Origin: Prostheceraeus crozeri
Taxonomy: Eukaryota; Platyhelminthes; Polycladida; Euryleptidae
Direction of reading: 5' to 3'
DNA length: 64,000 nt
Assembly (NCBI GenBank): GCA_907163375.1
Contig: CAJQUW010001446.1
Location: forward strand, 248,001 to 312,000
Numbering within the stretch: position 1 is the stretch's first letter; each line of letters opens with the position of its first letter. The translations under genes and the position numbers were made by a program. Under the pieces are notes generated by a model. It had not been told where the DNA came from and ran no database searches. It was given only the letters and a program-made list of their open reading frames with translations. Below are positions 36,385-46,929 of this stretch, one piece after another.

Positions 36385-38367
36385 AAATTGTTCGTCATGC
36401 AAGCATCGCACGTCAGCGCTTAATCTTTCACTTTTGTGAAACATGTAACCAACCTGTGAGACATGCGAGCAAGAGTGAACACAAGGAGTGTACATTCAAG
36501 TAGGGCTGCACCTATGTGTATTGTCTTACATGTAGGACCTACATGCGAAGCACGGAAATTGGAAATGATGACAAGTCCAAGGCTTTCATCAATAAACATG
36601 CATCCTGTGCGCAGGAAAATGGTAGGGGTGGTCGAAACTTAACCTCGAAAGATGAGAAAAGTAAATTGGCGAGACTGTTCGCGAAGGAGGATAGGGCTGT
36701 AGAGGGAGTTCCCAGTCAATGTGCCGAACCCACAAAACCCCCTACAAAGCCCCCCAGAAAAAGAAAACCCAAGTTCAAGTCAAGAGCATTCATTGATAGT
36801 GACTCTTCATCAAGTGATCTAGAGGTGAGTGCCGATAACTGTACATGCTAGATTTAAAATAAAAATGATTAATGTTAGGAACATTTGTTTCGTTATGTAT
36901 GAACTAAATTTAACTTTTCAAAAACATTTCAGTGTGAGAGGCCTCCAGCGAAGAAGAAGACAAAGGTTGTCAAACAGTTGCCTCAAATGAAAAATGTAAG
37001 TATCGTATTGATAAAAATTAATCACCCTCGATGTAAAATAATGCGTTAATTCTCTTTGCAGCTGTTCAAAATTCTACCACCGGTGCCCAAGCTGAGTGCG
37101 GTAGAAGAGCCAAGTACCCCACGTCCCGTAAGTACAGTTGTTATAGTCGCTATTATAAGTCCCTCTCACCACTTGCTAATGTATCATACATCATCCATTT
37201 GCTCAATTATCATTCTATCTTTTTCTACCGCTTCAGGTAATGCGATCCATATCCCTGAAAAAAAACCAGGGCTAGTAGCATCGCCTCAACGCCGGCTACA
37301 ACCACGTCAGTTGAGGACAGCGAAGAGCGTCCGTATACGATGCGGGAGTCCTCATCGGATGAGAGTAGCGAGACGTCTACTACGTCATCGGCGACGTCGT
37401 CACCCACATCATCTTCTGATGAGGATGACACAAGACGCTCTCTTGTAAGTATCGAACTTAGCAATAACTACATAACATAATTATTAACTAAATCTCATGA
37501 TTTCTCTTGATAAATGTGGTTCAAAAATTATAGCAGTGATATCTATTTTCAGAATAATTCGATTCGAGACAATCTGTCATGTATGACTCCTGAGGCACGA
37601 TTTTTACAAATTTTGTTAGACCTGCATTGCTCTATCCTCATTATAAGGACATATAGATAGTAAACAATTATTTCTTCTCATTTCAGGATGTGATTGATTT
37701 TACATCACAGGAGGAGATATCCTTCTCGCGGATCCGGGCGTCGCCAAACTGCAGCGCTCGGCTTCCATTTACGCCGATCCTCGAACATCGAGGAGTTCTC
37801 ACACCACCACGAGCTCCTTCTCCAGCTCCAGTTCCAACTCCTACTACGACATCTGTTCCTGCTCCTGCTCCGGTTCATTTTTCTAATCCTGCTCCTGCTC
37901 CCGGTCCGGTCCCTGCTTCTGCTCCCGCTCCAGTCTTTTTTCCTGATCCTGCTCCTACTCCCGATCCGGTCACTGTTCCTGCTCCCGCTCCAGCACCTTT
38001 ACCTCTGCGGGAATACAATGTAGACCTGGATGAAACGTTCGAAGGTGATGAGCGACTGGAGGAGAAGCTGAAATTATGTCAGCAACGACTGCGGATGGCT
38101 GAGCAGCGGGAGAGCAAGCTCAGGGAGGAAAATAGGGCTCTGATTGTGTCTGTTCGGAATTTGACACAGTCGAACTTGCTATTATCCTCTTCTGTGGCCC
38201 GAGGTAATCGTCAATTTGAGCGCGAGACGCTTATGCACGTAGTGTATCGTGACGGTGTCATTTCACGAGTAAGACTAACTCGCATGGAGGACACGTCCGA
38301 CTGTCGCGAGCAGTGTCATCATTTGAAACTCTCACACAGTGACATGGTGAAGTGTCAAAAATTGTAG
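36385..38367 (+). pseudogene. Spliced gene: Cys-rich domain, acidic/basic linkers, C-terminal coiled coil
   Basis: A multi-exon gene, function unrecognised. Likely exons are about 35735-35810 (noncoding), 36385-36834, 36933-36995, 37062-37127, 37237-37445 and 37687-38367. Donors are GTGAGT or GTAAGT, acceptors end in CAG, and the coding introns are all phase 0. Exon 2 encodes a Cys/His-rich module (FCETCNQPV, H-x3-C, GCTYVYCLTCRTYM), probably zinc-binding, then a Lys/Pro-rich basic stretch and an acidic DSDSSSSDLE end. Exon 5 is Ser/acidic-rich in its productive frame. The last exon has a Pro/Ala-rich repeat (PAPAP...) and a heptad-like segment (RLEEKLKLCQQRLRMAEQRE). Damage: TAG at 36501-36503 and a frame change at the A8 run near 37257-37264. 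It ends 180 bases before the Polinton polymerase, so it may be Polinton cargo or a host gene. Confidence 0.6.
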
Positions 38368-38475
38368 ATTTCTTTTACTTTGACTTTTTGACTTAATGGA
38401 AAAAGAAATTATTACAAGTCATGTCTTCTTATTTCATCGTAAATTGGAACAAATGTCATTGGCTAGTAATCGTTG

Positions 38476-38508
38476 TGACGTCATAGGACGATGAAATATA
38501 TATATATA
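38476..38508 (+). promoter_or_regulatory. CRE plus TATA promoter of the polymerase gene
   Basis: A perfect CRE palindrome TGACGTCA (38476-38483) is followed 13 bases later by TATATATATATA (38497-38508), about 40 bases before the polymerase ATG at 38546. The layout is that of a compact RNA polymerase II promoter. Confidence 0.6.
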
Positions 38509-38545
38509 GTCTGCAAAAATTATAATCCTCACCACTTTAATAAAC

Positions 38546-39160
38546 ATGGTTGTCTGTTCTAAATGTGGAAAAACGTTTACTCTAAATGGTAATTTGCAAC
38601 GCCATGAAAAGTTTTGTAAGTTAGGAAGAACTTATCATTGTAGGAAGTGACCATATGAAACGAAACGGTAGGATAATCTAAAGCGACACAATCTAGTCTG
38701 TGATAAGCAACCAAGTAATTGTAATTTAAATTCAAATCTTCGAAGTATGTCAGCTAATGATAGTCAAATACCCGAATCTAGTACAGCTGAATCAACGTCT
38801 AGACATATACCAATCAGCGCTTCAAATAATAGTTTGGTCTTTATGCAATGTTGCTCTCGCTGTGGCAAAACGTATAATTCTATAAGCAAATTCCGTCAGC
38901 ATATGAATATGGATAATACAAATAGTGAGATGAATATTCAAAATAATCATGGAACTGTAAGTCTCAGCGAAAGCGCGCTCAACGGTCATGCTCGTGTATA
39001 CGACATCACCCCATCAGCACATACAGTAGATATAACTTCCTTTTTATTAAGTATGCGATCTATATTAGAGAACTTAGTGTCAAACCTTCTAAAATTTTCA
39101 ACTACGTGGTCGTCTGGTAGCACAAATTCGTTATGTGCGATCAAATCCTCAGGAAGATGA
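38546..39160 (+). pseudogene. polB: Polinton DNA polymerase B, N-terminal zinc-finger part
   Basis: The ATG at 38546 opens a frame beginning VVCSKCGKTFTLNGNLQRHE, a C2H2 zinc finger. A second finger (YHCRK...DNLKRHN) is broken by TGA at 38648-38650, exactly where its second zinc-binding Cys is expected, and by TAG at 38669-38671. A third finger, CSRCGKTYNSISKFRQH, follows near 38852. N-terminal Cys/His fingers occur in many invertebrate Polinton polymerases and probably bind DNA. The frame then drifts out of register before 39135, where the next part continues. Start choice rests on the CRE/TATA promoter just upstream. Confidence 0.75.
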
Positions 39161-39737
39161 AACGTTTCTCGCACACTTTACTTCATCATCCACAAACTAT
39201 ATTTATGACTATGACACATGGTTCCAAGATAACTTAAACAGTCTCTCAAGTCATATTGAAGCTTCTGCAAATAAGGGTAGCAATTGGCTTATAGATGAAA
39301 TACTAAATATAGAATTCAATGTTATTACTAGTCCATTACTTTCTGGTGGAGAAGTATTTAATCTACCAAAGAGTCTGAAAGATCCGAAGGCTGTAATTAA
39401 TGTACATTCAAATGCAAGTGACTGTTTCCTATATTCAGTTCTATCAATGCTACATTACAATGATGTAGCATATTCTAGGAATGAGATAAAATCATATAGT
39501 AAATGGACATCTGAACTAAATATGAATGACATCTCTACACCCGTATCAATTAGAGATATTCCTAAGTTTGAGAAAAATAATGACATTGAAATCAACATTC
39601 ACCTTTACGAAAAAGGACTGAAAGATGTTCGATATAGCAGCAACTTTATTGGTAAACGAACTGGGAACATACTATTAATTATAAACAATGAACGTGCACA
39701 CTATTGTGGAATCAGAAAACTATCAAGATTATATTGA
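39135..39737 (+). pseudogene. polB: Polinton DNA polymerase B, N-terminal extension
   Basis: A 200-codon fragment matching the long N-terminal extension of Polinton polymerases. Diagnostic is the run KSLKDPKAVINVHSNASDCF followed by LYSVLSMLHYND, and later RTGNILLIINNERAHYC followed by IRKLSRLY. In the family this extension precedes a zinc finger and the exonuclease domain. A C2H2-like segment (KHFCNRF...GRHYQFC) spans the junction with the next fragment near 39755-39815 but is split between frames. Frameshifts lie on both sides, so this is one slice of a broken gene. Confidence 0.8.
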
Positions 39738-39795
39738 AAAATAAATAGAAGATACAAACATTTCTGCAATCGATTCGTTTACATATAAGACAACT

Positions 39796-40443
39796 TTGGG
39801 GCGACATTATCAATTTTGTGTTCGTGGAAAGGCACAAATAGAAAGAATGCCTAAACAACTAGAGGTAAGCACAAGTAGCATGGAATATCAATTAAGTCCT
39901 CCTTTAGTCTTTTATGCAGATATAGAGTGCTACATCGACAATAAAGTACACAAACCGACAGCAGTTGGTGTTTATCATGTTTGGCACAAAGCTCTCCAGT
40001 CCAGATTTGAAAACAAATATTATGTCTTCAAAGGAGAGAATTGTATTATGGACTTCTTGGATCACATAGAAAATATAGCTGAAAACTTATATGAAAATCA
40101 GCGTGCAATAAGCCGGGAACCAATGTCTCTTTCTTCTGATGAGGAAGAAAAACATAAAAATATAAAAAATTGTAATAAATGCAAAGCTGCGTTTAGTGAT
40201 GATTGCATAAAAGTAAGAGATCACGACCATTTAACAGGAAGATATAGACAAACAATATGCAGTAAATGCAATCTTCGATTAAAACTAAATAGGCGGGAAC
40301 TGCCCATCTTCTTCCTCAATTTTAAGAATTATGATAGTCATATCGTTTGTTATAAAGCAATTGGAAAGAAGAAGTCATGGAAATTGGAAGTAGTAGCAGC
40401 AACAGCTGAAAAGTATATAACTCTATCCGCCAGCGTCCTGTGA
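39796..40443 (+). pseudogene. polB: Polinton DNA polymerase B, exonuclease domain
   Basis: This fragment carries the 3'-5' proofreading domain. LVFYADIECYI holds the Exo I Asp/Glu pair, and FFLNFKNYDSHIV is the Exo II region. Between them is the Polinton-specific Cys/His cluster CNKC...RDHDHLTGRYRQTICSKCN. The residues expected for metal binding in these motifs are present. The frame ends at 40441-40443 and overlaps the next fragment by four bases in a different register, so a frameshift lies at this point. Confidence 0.9.
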
Positions 40444-40670
40444 ACGAATACAAAGGAAAAACAATCTACTTCAAGTTAAAATTCTTAGATTCTTATCAAT
40501 TTTTAAGTGCATCATTGAGTGAGTTAGCAAGAGGATTGCAAGTTTATGAACATGTAGAAAAACTGAGAAATGAATTTGTCCTGCTAACACATGATATTCT
40601 TTATCAAAAGGGAGTGTTTCCCTACCGTTATTTCAAAAGTCTAATATTTTTGAAGTTTTTAGGTCACTAA
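40440..40670 (+). pseudogene. polB: Polinton DNA polymerase B, Exo III / linker part
   Basis: A short fragment between the exonuclease and polymerase domains. It contains KFLDSYQFLSASLSELARG, the family's conserved FxDSxxFL segment, and YQKGVFPYRYF. The frame ends at 40670. The matching reading continues in a different register through 40660-40744, with EVFRSLSQSEDEVDP and a HLSFTLAL block, into the next fragment. Confidence 0.82.
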
Positions 40671-40744
40671 GCCAAAGTGAAGATGAAGTAGATCCTGTAC
40701 ATTTCATTAGCGTTCCGCATCTTAGCTTTACTTTAGCTTTAAAT

Positions 40745-41959
40745 TTGACATCTAATGATCCTCCACACTACATACAAGATGAAAGTATGTATAATCTCTT
40801 CGAAAGGGGAATAAGGGCTGGAATAACTTTTACGAACATTCACAGAGTACGTGCACGCATTTCGGAATTACAAAATAACACAAATGAAAGTCGTCACTTG
40901 TGTTACATTGATGTCAATAACTTTTGCGGTTCTTCGCTCAGTAAGAGTCTACCACATTTAAATTTTAAATGGTTGAATGAAAGTGAAGTAAGCTATTTTT
41001 TAAACGAAGAAAATATTCAAGCTATTGATGATGATGGTGAAATTGGTTATATTTTTGATTTGAACTTAGAATATCCTGCAAACATACATGATGACACTGC
41101 CGATTTCCCATTAGCGCCAGAGATGCAGACCCTAGAGCAAAATATGTTCTCAACTTATATGAAGGATTTACATAGGAAAATAAGACCAGACACTAAATTC
41201 AGTTCAGCTAAAAAATTCTTGCTTCATCAATTCAATAGGGAAAATTATGTTGTACACTATTCAATATTAAAATTTTATTTATCCATGTGTATGAAAATCA
41301 CAAAAATTCACAGCGGTATAAAGTTCACACAAAAGCCATGGTTGAGAACGCACATTGATATGAATTCACAAAAGAGAGCTCAATCAAGTACTAACTTTGA
41401 CAAGTCATTTTATAAGTTGAAAAGTAATTCTTTATATGGTAAAGCAATGGAAAATGTAAGACGAAGGAGAAAATTCAAATTAGTAAACAGCGTGGAACAA
41501 TGTCGAAAACTATCAAATCATCCTCTTTATGTACAGCATAAGATATTTGATGAAGATCTAGTTGGTATGGAAATGCATAAACCTTCAATAATGTTGAATA
41601 AATTGATTTATGTTGGTCAGGCAGTACTTGACTATAGCAAATTGGAAATGTACCAGTTATACTACAATGATTTGAAAAGATGTCCACTGATAAATAGAAC
41701 GCGGCTTTGTGGAGGTGATACCGACAGTTTTTTCCTATGTTTGTACACCTCACCATCTTTCCGCATGGAGGATGTACTGCTATATTTTGGTGAAAATTTT
41801 GACTCTTCAAACTATGACAGTCATCACCGACTATACTCAACTACAAACCGAGCCAGATTAGGTTGTTTTAAGGATGAGTGTGCGGGAAAGTTGCTTGAGG
41901 AAATGATCTTGCAAAAACCAAAAATGTATTCAATGAAATATCTAGATTCAACTTGTGAT
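40745..41959 (+). pseudogene. polB: Polinton DNA polymerase B, palm domain with catalytic motifs
   Basis: The catalytic part of a family B, protein-primed polymerase. Motif A is LCYIDVNNFCG, motif B is YKLKSNSLYGKAMEN and motif C is CGGDTDSFF, so the metal-binding Asp residues of motifs A and C and the motif B Lys/Tyr are all present. The segment from about NIHDDTADFPLAP to the KFLLHQFNRENYVVHY stretch includes the TPR insert seen in protein-primed enzymes. The gene is cut at 41959 by a Copia retrotransposon whose 5-bp duplication (GTGAT) lies exactly within the coding frame; the C-terminus resumes at 46930. The enzyme replicates the linear element from a terminal protein primer. Confidence 0.93.
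41955..41959 (+). repeat. Target-site duplication (left), GTGAT
   Basis: GTGAT precedes the left LTR and recurs at 46925-46929 directly after the right LTR, giving the 5-bp duplication made by Copia-type integrases. Confidence 0.92.
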
Positions 41960-42318
41960 TGTTGTTGTAGCGCAGGTTAAAAAGCAAAACAATCGAATAA
42001 CTTTAATTGTATTTGAGTCAGATGTATAGTTGGCAAAGATACAGACGTGATAACAGCACGTGATAAGTGGGTTGTGATTTGAATAGTTTCTGACACATTA
42101 CATTTATACCGAGAGGATGCATGTTCACTAAAACAACTTTTGCATTAGCCAATACAACACAGCGCTGCAGAATAAACTGACACTTCACGATACGATACAA
42201 TTATAGCGATATCAAACATGGGAAGTTACTTACTAACTTATTCAGTAGTACCAATGACTATGCCAACTTATACAGGGAACAAAAGAAAAGAATATTTGAG
42301 TGCCATCTACACTCAACA
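41960..42318 (-). repeat. 3' LTR of the Copia element
   Basis: On the plus strand it begins TGTTGTTGTAGCGC and ends CTACACTCAACA, so on the coding strand the LTR has the standard TGTTG...CAACA ends. It is 359 bp. Confidence 0.95.
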
Positions 42319-42331
42319 CTCCTTCTCACTC
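42319..42331 (-). promoter_or_regulatory. Polypurine tract of the Copia element
   Basis: On the coding strand GAGTGAGAAGGAG lies directly before the 3' LTR, the position expected for the plus-strand primer in reverse transcription. Confidence 0.75.
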
Positions 42332-42347
42332 AAAATATGAATTATAC

Positions 42348-42758
42348 TTATATTTCATTAATTGTACAAAGACCAAGAGAATTACGCAATCTCAAAAAGG
42401 TGTCTTTTGGAAGTGGCTTTGTAAAAATGTCTGCTGTCATTTCTTGCGACGAACAGTACTCAAGTTTTATTACACGATTTTCAATACAATCACGAGTGTA
42501 ATGATACCTCAAAGCAATGTGCTTTACTTTAGGATTTTCACCAGGACTTGCCAAAGAAATGGCGATCGCTGCTTTATTGTCTTCATAGACAATCGTAGGT
42601 TCCGTTTGAGGACAATTAAGGTCAGTAAATAAACGACGAGTCCACACTATCTTCTTCGCAGCTTCACACAATGAAGCGTATTCTGCCTCAGCAGTAGAAA
42701 GAGCGGTAATAGACTGTTTTTGACACAACCAAGAAATTGGACATTTACCATTAAACAA
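42348..42758 (-). pseudogene. Copia RNase H, C-terminal part
   Basis: This fragment holds the end of the Copia polyprotein. SITALSTAEAEYASLCEA carries the RNase H Glu/Ala-rich signature, YEDNKAAIAI holds a catalytic Asp, and HIALRYHYTRD and TADIFTKPLPK are the standard Copia C-terminal blocks. It overlaps the preceding RT frame in a -1 register. The shift lies near 42755-42765, inside a segment rich in T. RNase H removes the RNA template after first-strand synthesis. Confidence 0.92.
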
Positions 42759-44686
42759 AGATGGCCAGAAGTGGACTTGCGATCTTGCAAATCACCGGCA
42801 AAGTCGGCGTCACAAAAAACAACAATAATATTGCCAATACACTCCTTCTCAAACTTGATTCCAAGTTTTAAAGTACCTTTCAGGTAGGACAAGACACGTT
42901 TCACAGCTTTCCAATGAACTTCACTGGGATCTTTAGAAAACTGAGCCAACTTGTGAACAGCAAAACACAAATCAGGTCTAGTAAAATTACTCAAATACAA
43001 AAGACAACCGATTGCTGACTGGTAAATAAAAGGATCAAATTCCTTGTCACCTTCAGTGCGCTTTACAAGTACACTACCCGCTTCCATGGGAGTAGAAACG
43101 GGAAAAGAATCATCCATGCGAAACTTTTTCACAACGTTTTCAGCGTATCTATCTTGCACAAGTAAAATAGAATTTGGGTGATGCACAATACGCACTCCGA
43201 GAAAATATCGCAAAGGCCCAATATACTTAACATCAAAACGGTCAAGAAATAATTTATGTGCATGTTTGATAACATTTTCGGACGTTGCTGCTAAAATCAT
43301 GTCGTCAACATAAACAGCCAACATAACACGTTCGCTATCAATGATACCTTCATAAACGCAAGGATCATTCTCAGAGCAGTTCAGTCCCATATCCAGTAAC
43401 TGATCTTTCAAAACAAAATTCCAACACCTTGGAGACTGTTTCAACCCATACAACGAACAACTCAATTTGCACACAAGATTTTCTTTTCCCTCGACAATGT
43501 AACCCTCAGGTTGTTTCATAAATATTGTCTCATCTAACTTGCCATTAAGAAACGCAGTTTCAACATCAAATTGGTGCAATAACATCCCACGATTTACGGC
43601 AATAGAAATTAAACATCTAATGCTGTCATGACGTGCAACAGGAGCAAAGGTCTCTAAATAATCAGTTCCGTATTTCTGAGAAAAACCTTTAGCAACAAGT
43701 CTAGCCTTAAAACGACAAGCTTCACCAGATTCGTCTGTCTTCGTTCTAAAAACCCAACGATTACTAACAACATTTCGTCCTGCAGGCAATTCACACAAAG
43801 TCCAAGCATTGTGACGCATTAGTGAATTATATTCTTTATCAGTTGCATCTTTCCACTTATTTTTAAGTTGAGAATTCATAGCATCCTCCCATGACTTAGG
43901 GTCATCAACACAAAATTCTTCGGCAGAGAACGCATCAAAACCATAGCGTTCTGGAGGAATAGAAAAAGTGGAACGAGCCGAGCGCCGGGTTTCTGTGGCA
44001 GACTCGGGTACATCAGGACCGCTCAGCATCTCAGAATTAATTTCAGAACTTTCAAGCGTTGGCTCACTGTCTCGAGTATCAGATATTACTCGAAAAATGC
44101 CAGGATCAGTGTCAACAGGGTCTGTACTAGATTCAGTCAACCGCCTTGCGGGAAATTTCACACGACCCATTGTGACCTCATCGAACACCACATCACGGCG
44201 TTCAATAATCTTTTGGCGTTCAACATGCCATAAACGATAGCCTTTCGAGGCCGGGCTGTAACCCAAAAATATACATTGATCTGCCTTAGCATCAAACTTA
44301 CGCCGCTGATTAGATGGGATGTGAGCAAAGGCTACACATCCAAAAACACGCAAATGACGAACAGACGGCCTACGACCAAAAAATGCTTCGTAAGGGGTCA
44401 TACCAGTACTTAATGCACGAGTTGGGCATCTATTTCGTACATAACAGGCAGTACAAACTGCCTCCGCCCAAAAAGACTTTGGTAAATTACATGCACAGAG
44501 TAGGGTTCTCGCTCGTTCAACTAGGGTGCGATTCATGCGCTCAGCTTCGCCATTTTGTGGTTTTGCCTCAGGAATAGCTAACTCACGACGAATTCCTCGT
44601 TCTTCTAGAAAAGAAGAAAATTCACGAGACAAAAATTCGCCACCGCAATCTGACCTCAATGCCTTTACTTTTCTCTCCTTCTGAGT
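42740..44686 (-). pseudogene. Copia integrase C-terminus, reverse transcriptase and start of RNase H
   Basis: The fragment opens with the second integrase Asp region (ALRSDCGGEFLS) and the third acidic residue (QNGEAERMNRTL), followed by the GKR-like C-terminal part (FGCVAFAHIP, CIFLGYSPASKGYRLW). The RT domain follows: WVFRTKTDESGEACRFKARL, the motif A block FDVETAFLNGKLDE, and the catalytic AVYVDDMILAA (YVDD). RNase H begins at VVFCDADFAGDLQDRKSTSG. An in-frame TAG at 44687-44689 separates it from the upstream integrase part, which is in the same register. Apart from this nonsense codon the domain is intact, in keeping with the near-identical LTRs. Confidence 0.95.
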
Positions 44687-45420
44687 CTATAACTCAGTCA
44701 CGAGCTTTTTGAAGGCTGAAAAACTGTCAGACTTATTTGCTAAAAAACGCACCCAACAATAACGAGTACAGTCGTCGACTATAACCATTACAAAACGACG
44801 ACCCCCAAGTGACGTTACTTCCATTGGACCCATCAGATCCACGTGTAACAAATCTAACAAACCATCAGCACGAGTACCAGATTCCTTTGGAAAGGGTAAC
44901 GTATGGCTTTTACCCTTAGCACAATCATCACAAAATGCTTTGTCGTTACGATCATCACTAATACTCAAATCACTTACAGCAGCACTAGTTAGTAAATTTC
45001 GCAATGATGACTGATTTATGTGCGCAAAACGTTTATGCCATGTTTCAAATGAGACTGAAAAACATTCGGTTTTCACATCATGTACAATAGAATCACAATT
45101 ATCAGCATCATTTAAGTAAACTTTCGAATGAAGTGAGCAATCAACTTTATACAATTTATCGAACAACTTTCCAGATAAAACAGTATTACCCGTTTTATTC
45201 AAAACTTTCATACCGCCACTATCAAACAAAATTGAGTAACCACGTTTTGTCGTTTGGGAAACTGACATTAACGTACATCGCAGTTCAGGTACATATAGAC
45301 AATTGACCAGTTTGATAATTTTGTCTTGACCATCATCAGTTTTAATAACCATTTTGACAGAACCTGAACCAACAGCTTTGAGCCGATCTTTATTTCCTAA
45401 CTGAACAAGATTACGAGAAT
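44687..45420 (-). pseudogene. Copia protease end and integrase N-terminal/core part
   Basis: The fragment starts within the post-protease region (LVNCLYVPELRCTLMSVSQ is the usual Copia spacer). It continues into the integrase zinc-binding domain: W-HKRFAHIN (His-His) and FCDDCAKGKSH (Cys-Cys). The catalytic core starts at LLHVDLMGPMEVTSLGGRRF, with the first Asp, and continues with VMVIVDDCTRYCWV. The frame stops at TAG 44687-44689. Upstream it is in a -1 register relative to gag, so a 1-base change near 45421-45430 separates gag-protease from integrase. Confidence 0.93.
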
Positions 45421-46422
45421 CAACCTCAAGGGCTGATAATCATCATCAAAAGACTCAAAAACTGGTGACATATGTCTAGTAGCACCCGAATCTGCTAAAA
45501 CGGTAGAAAGATCACATTTCACATCAGGTGTGAATAAACACTCAGCAAGAAGAAAGGAAGAATCACTCTCATGCTGTACAGTGACCGCAGAATCGGGTTT
45601 TCTTCGAGGACACACACCCGCTCTGTGACCAAGTTCTTTGCACTTGAAACACCGCACAAATTTTGAATGATCACTGATACACTGCTGCGACGTCGAATTA
45701 CCGCGACGGTTCCAATTCGATCGTTGACGTTGATTGAATTTCACATTGAGCGCTTGACTATCATGATTGTCAGGAGCTGGAATTTTCTGCTTCGATGAAC
45801 CATTCATTCGATACCAATCAGCTGCTTTTTGCATCAGGAGAGACATGTTTAAGTCCTTACCAAGAACAAAGTTCATCATGTTCTTAAATTCTTTCCAAGA
45901 TGGTGGAAGCGAATTTAAAGTCTCGATGCACTGTTCCATCTCGTCGATGGGATTACCACTCATCGCATATTGTTGATACAGTCTCAGACGTTCCTTTAAC
46001 CACTTCTCCAGGTCAGTGCGATCCTTCAAAACAAGAGAATCAAGCTGCGCACGAACAGAAACGCGATGGCTGTGAGTCTGCGTTTGAAAATGAGTGACGA
46101 GATCAACCCATAACTTTCTAGGGTCATCAGGAAAACCATCCCACAAATAAAACAGTTCACCACTAATTCCAGTGACGAGAATCTTGATGGCTCTCTTCAC
46201 TTTATCGTTGAACGTAGAAATCTGTTTTTCTCTGACTCTGACATCAGCCGCATTTGACCCGTCAGCAAGAAGGGCAATGGGCAACGGCTTCTTCTCGGTA
46301 CCAGTGCCAACTACTTCCCATAAGTCGTCCGCCAATAGAAGGGCTTGCATATGCATTTTCCATCCTCGCCAAGACTCGAATCTGTCTTTGAGTAGGGGTA
46401 ATTTCGCCGATGTTGCCTCCAT
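45397..46422 (-). CDS. gag: Copia Gag with CCHC zinc knuckle and protease start
   Basis: The 341-codon frame begins MEATSAKLPLLKDRFESWRG, a standard Copia Gag start. The capsid-like helices include WVDLVTHFQTQTHSHRVS and a SLPPSWKEFKNMM block. A zinc knuckle CFKCKELGHRAGVCPR (CCHC) lies near residue 260 and would bind the genomic RNA. After it comes the aspartic protease active site VLADSGATRHMSP. The reading frame then ends early in the protease, and the rest of the polyprotein is in the -1 frame. Gag assembles the virus-like particle in which reverse transcription happens. Confidence 0.95.
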   Translation of the reverse strand: MEATSAKLPLLKDRFESWRGWKMHMQALLLADDLWEVVGTGTEKKPLPIALLADGSNAADVRVREKQISTFNDKVKRAIKILVTGISGELFYLWDGFPDDPRKLWVDLVTHFQTQTHSHRVSVRAQLDSLVLKDRTDLEKWLKERLRLYQQYAMSGNPIDEMEQCIETLNSLPPSWKEFKNMMNFVLGKDLNMSLLMQKAADWYRMNGSSKQKIPAPDNHDSQALNVKFNQRQRSNWNRRGNSTSQQCISDHSKFVRCFKCKELGHRAGVCPRRKPDSAVTVQHESDSSFLLAECLFTPDVKCDLSTVLADSGATRHMSPVFESFDDDYQPLRLILVILFS

Positions 46423-46551
46423 TACTACACTGAATCCACAGCTGGAGACACCAAGGTCACAACGACGAACGCGAGATAAAATTCAATGTCAGATGCACGA
46501 CGACAATAATGAGTTACAGTTATTCACAATAACACGCAGTTGAGACGTTTT

Positions 46552-46565
46552 CTGGGCCCATAACC
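46552..46565 (-). promoter_or_regulatory. Primer binding site for a half tRNA (initiator Met anticodon arm)
   Basis: The plus strand reads CTGGGCCCATAACC, which is the anticodon stem-loop sequence of metazoan initiator tRNA-Met. It is directly adjacent to the 5' LTR, so the element RNA pairs with an internal tRNA region, as in Drosophila copia, rather than with the 3' CCA end. Confidence 0.88.
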
Positions 46566-46924
46566 TGTTGTTGTAGCGCAGGTTAAAAAGCAAAACAATC
46601 GAATAACTTTAATTGTATTTGAGTCAGATGTATAGTTGGCAAAGATACAGACGTGATAACAGCACGTGATAAGTGGGTTGTGATTTGAATAGTTTCTGAC
46701 ACATTACATTTATACCGAGAGGATGCATGTTCACTAAAACAACTTTTGCATTAGCCAATACAACACAGCGCTGCAGAATAAACTGACACTTCACGATACG
46801 ATACAATTATAGCGATATCAAACATGGGAAGTTACTTACTAACTTATTCAGTAGTACCAATAACTATGTCAACTTATACAGGGAACAAAAGAAAAGAATA
46901 TTTGAGTGCCATCTACACTCAACA
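46566..46924 (-). repeat. 5' LTR of the Copia element
   Basis: It has the same 359 bp as the left LTR with two visible base differences. On the coding strand a TATAAG box (46878-46873) lies about 50 bases inside the LTR and could serve as its promoter. Confidence 0.95.
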
Positions 46925-46929
46925 GTGAT
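46925..46929 (+). repeat. Target-site duplication (right), GTGAT
   Basis: Matches 41955-41959. The polymerase reading frame resumes directly from this copy. Confidence 0.92.

Larger units (their letters stand above)
41960..46924 (-). mobile_element. Copia (Ty1/copia) LTR retrotransposon, 4965 bp
   Basis: Two 359-bp LTRs bound a minus-strand gag-pro-int-RT-RNase H coding region in Copia order. The element sits inside the Polinton polymerase gene and has a GTGAT target duplication. Only two LTR differences were seen, both transitions (near 42251-42264 versus 46857-46870), so the insertion is recent relative to the decay of the host element. Confidence 0.96.

Noticed and set aside
41475-41840. 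Minus-strand 121-codon frame
   Set aside because: Antisense of the polymerase palm domain with motifs B and C.
42018-42200. Identical 60-codon frames here and at 46624-46806
   Set aside because: They are the two LTR copies; the frame has no protein features.
46552-46565. Partial tRNA gene
   Set aside because: Only the anticodon-arm sequence is present; it is the retrotransposon primer binding site.
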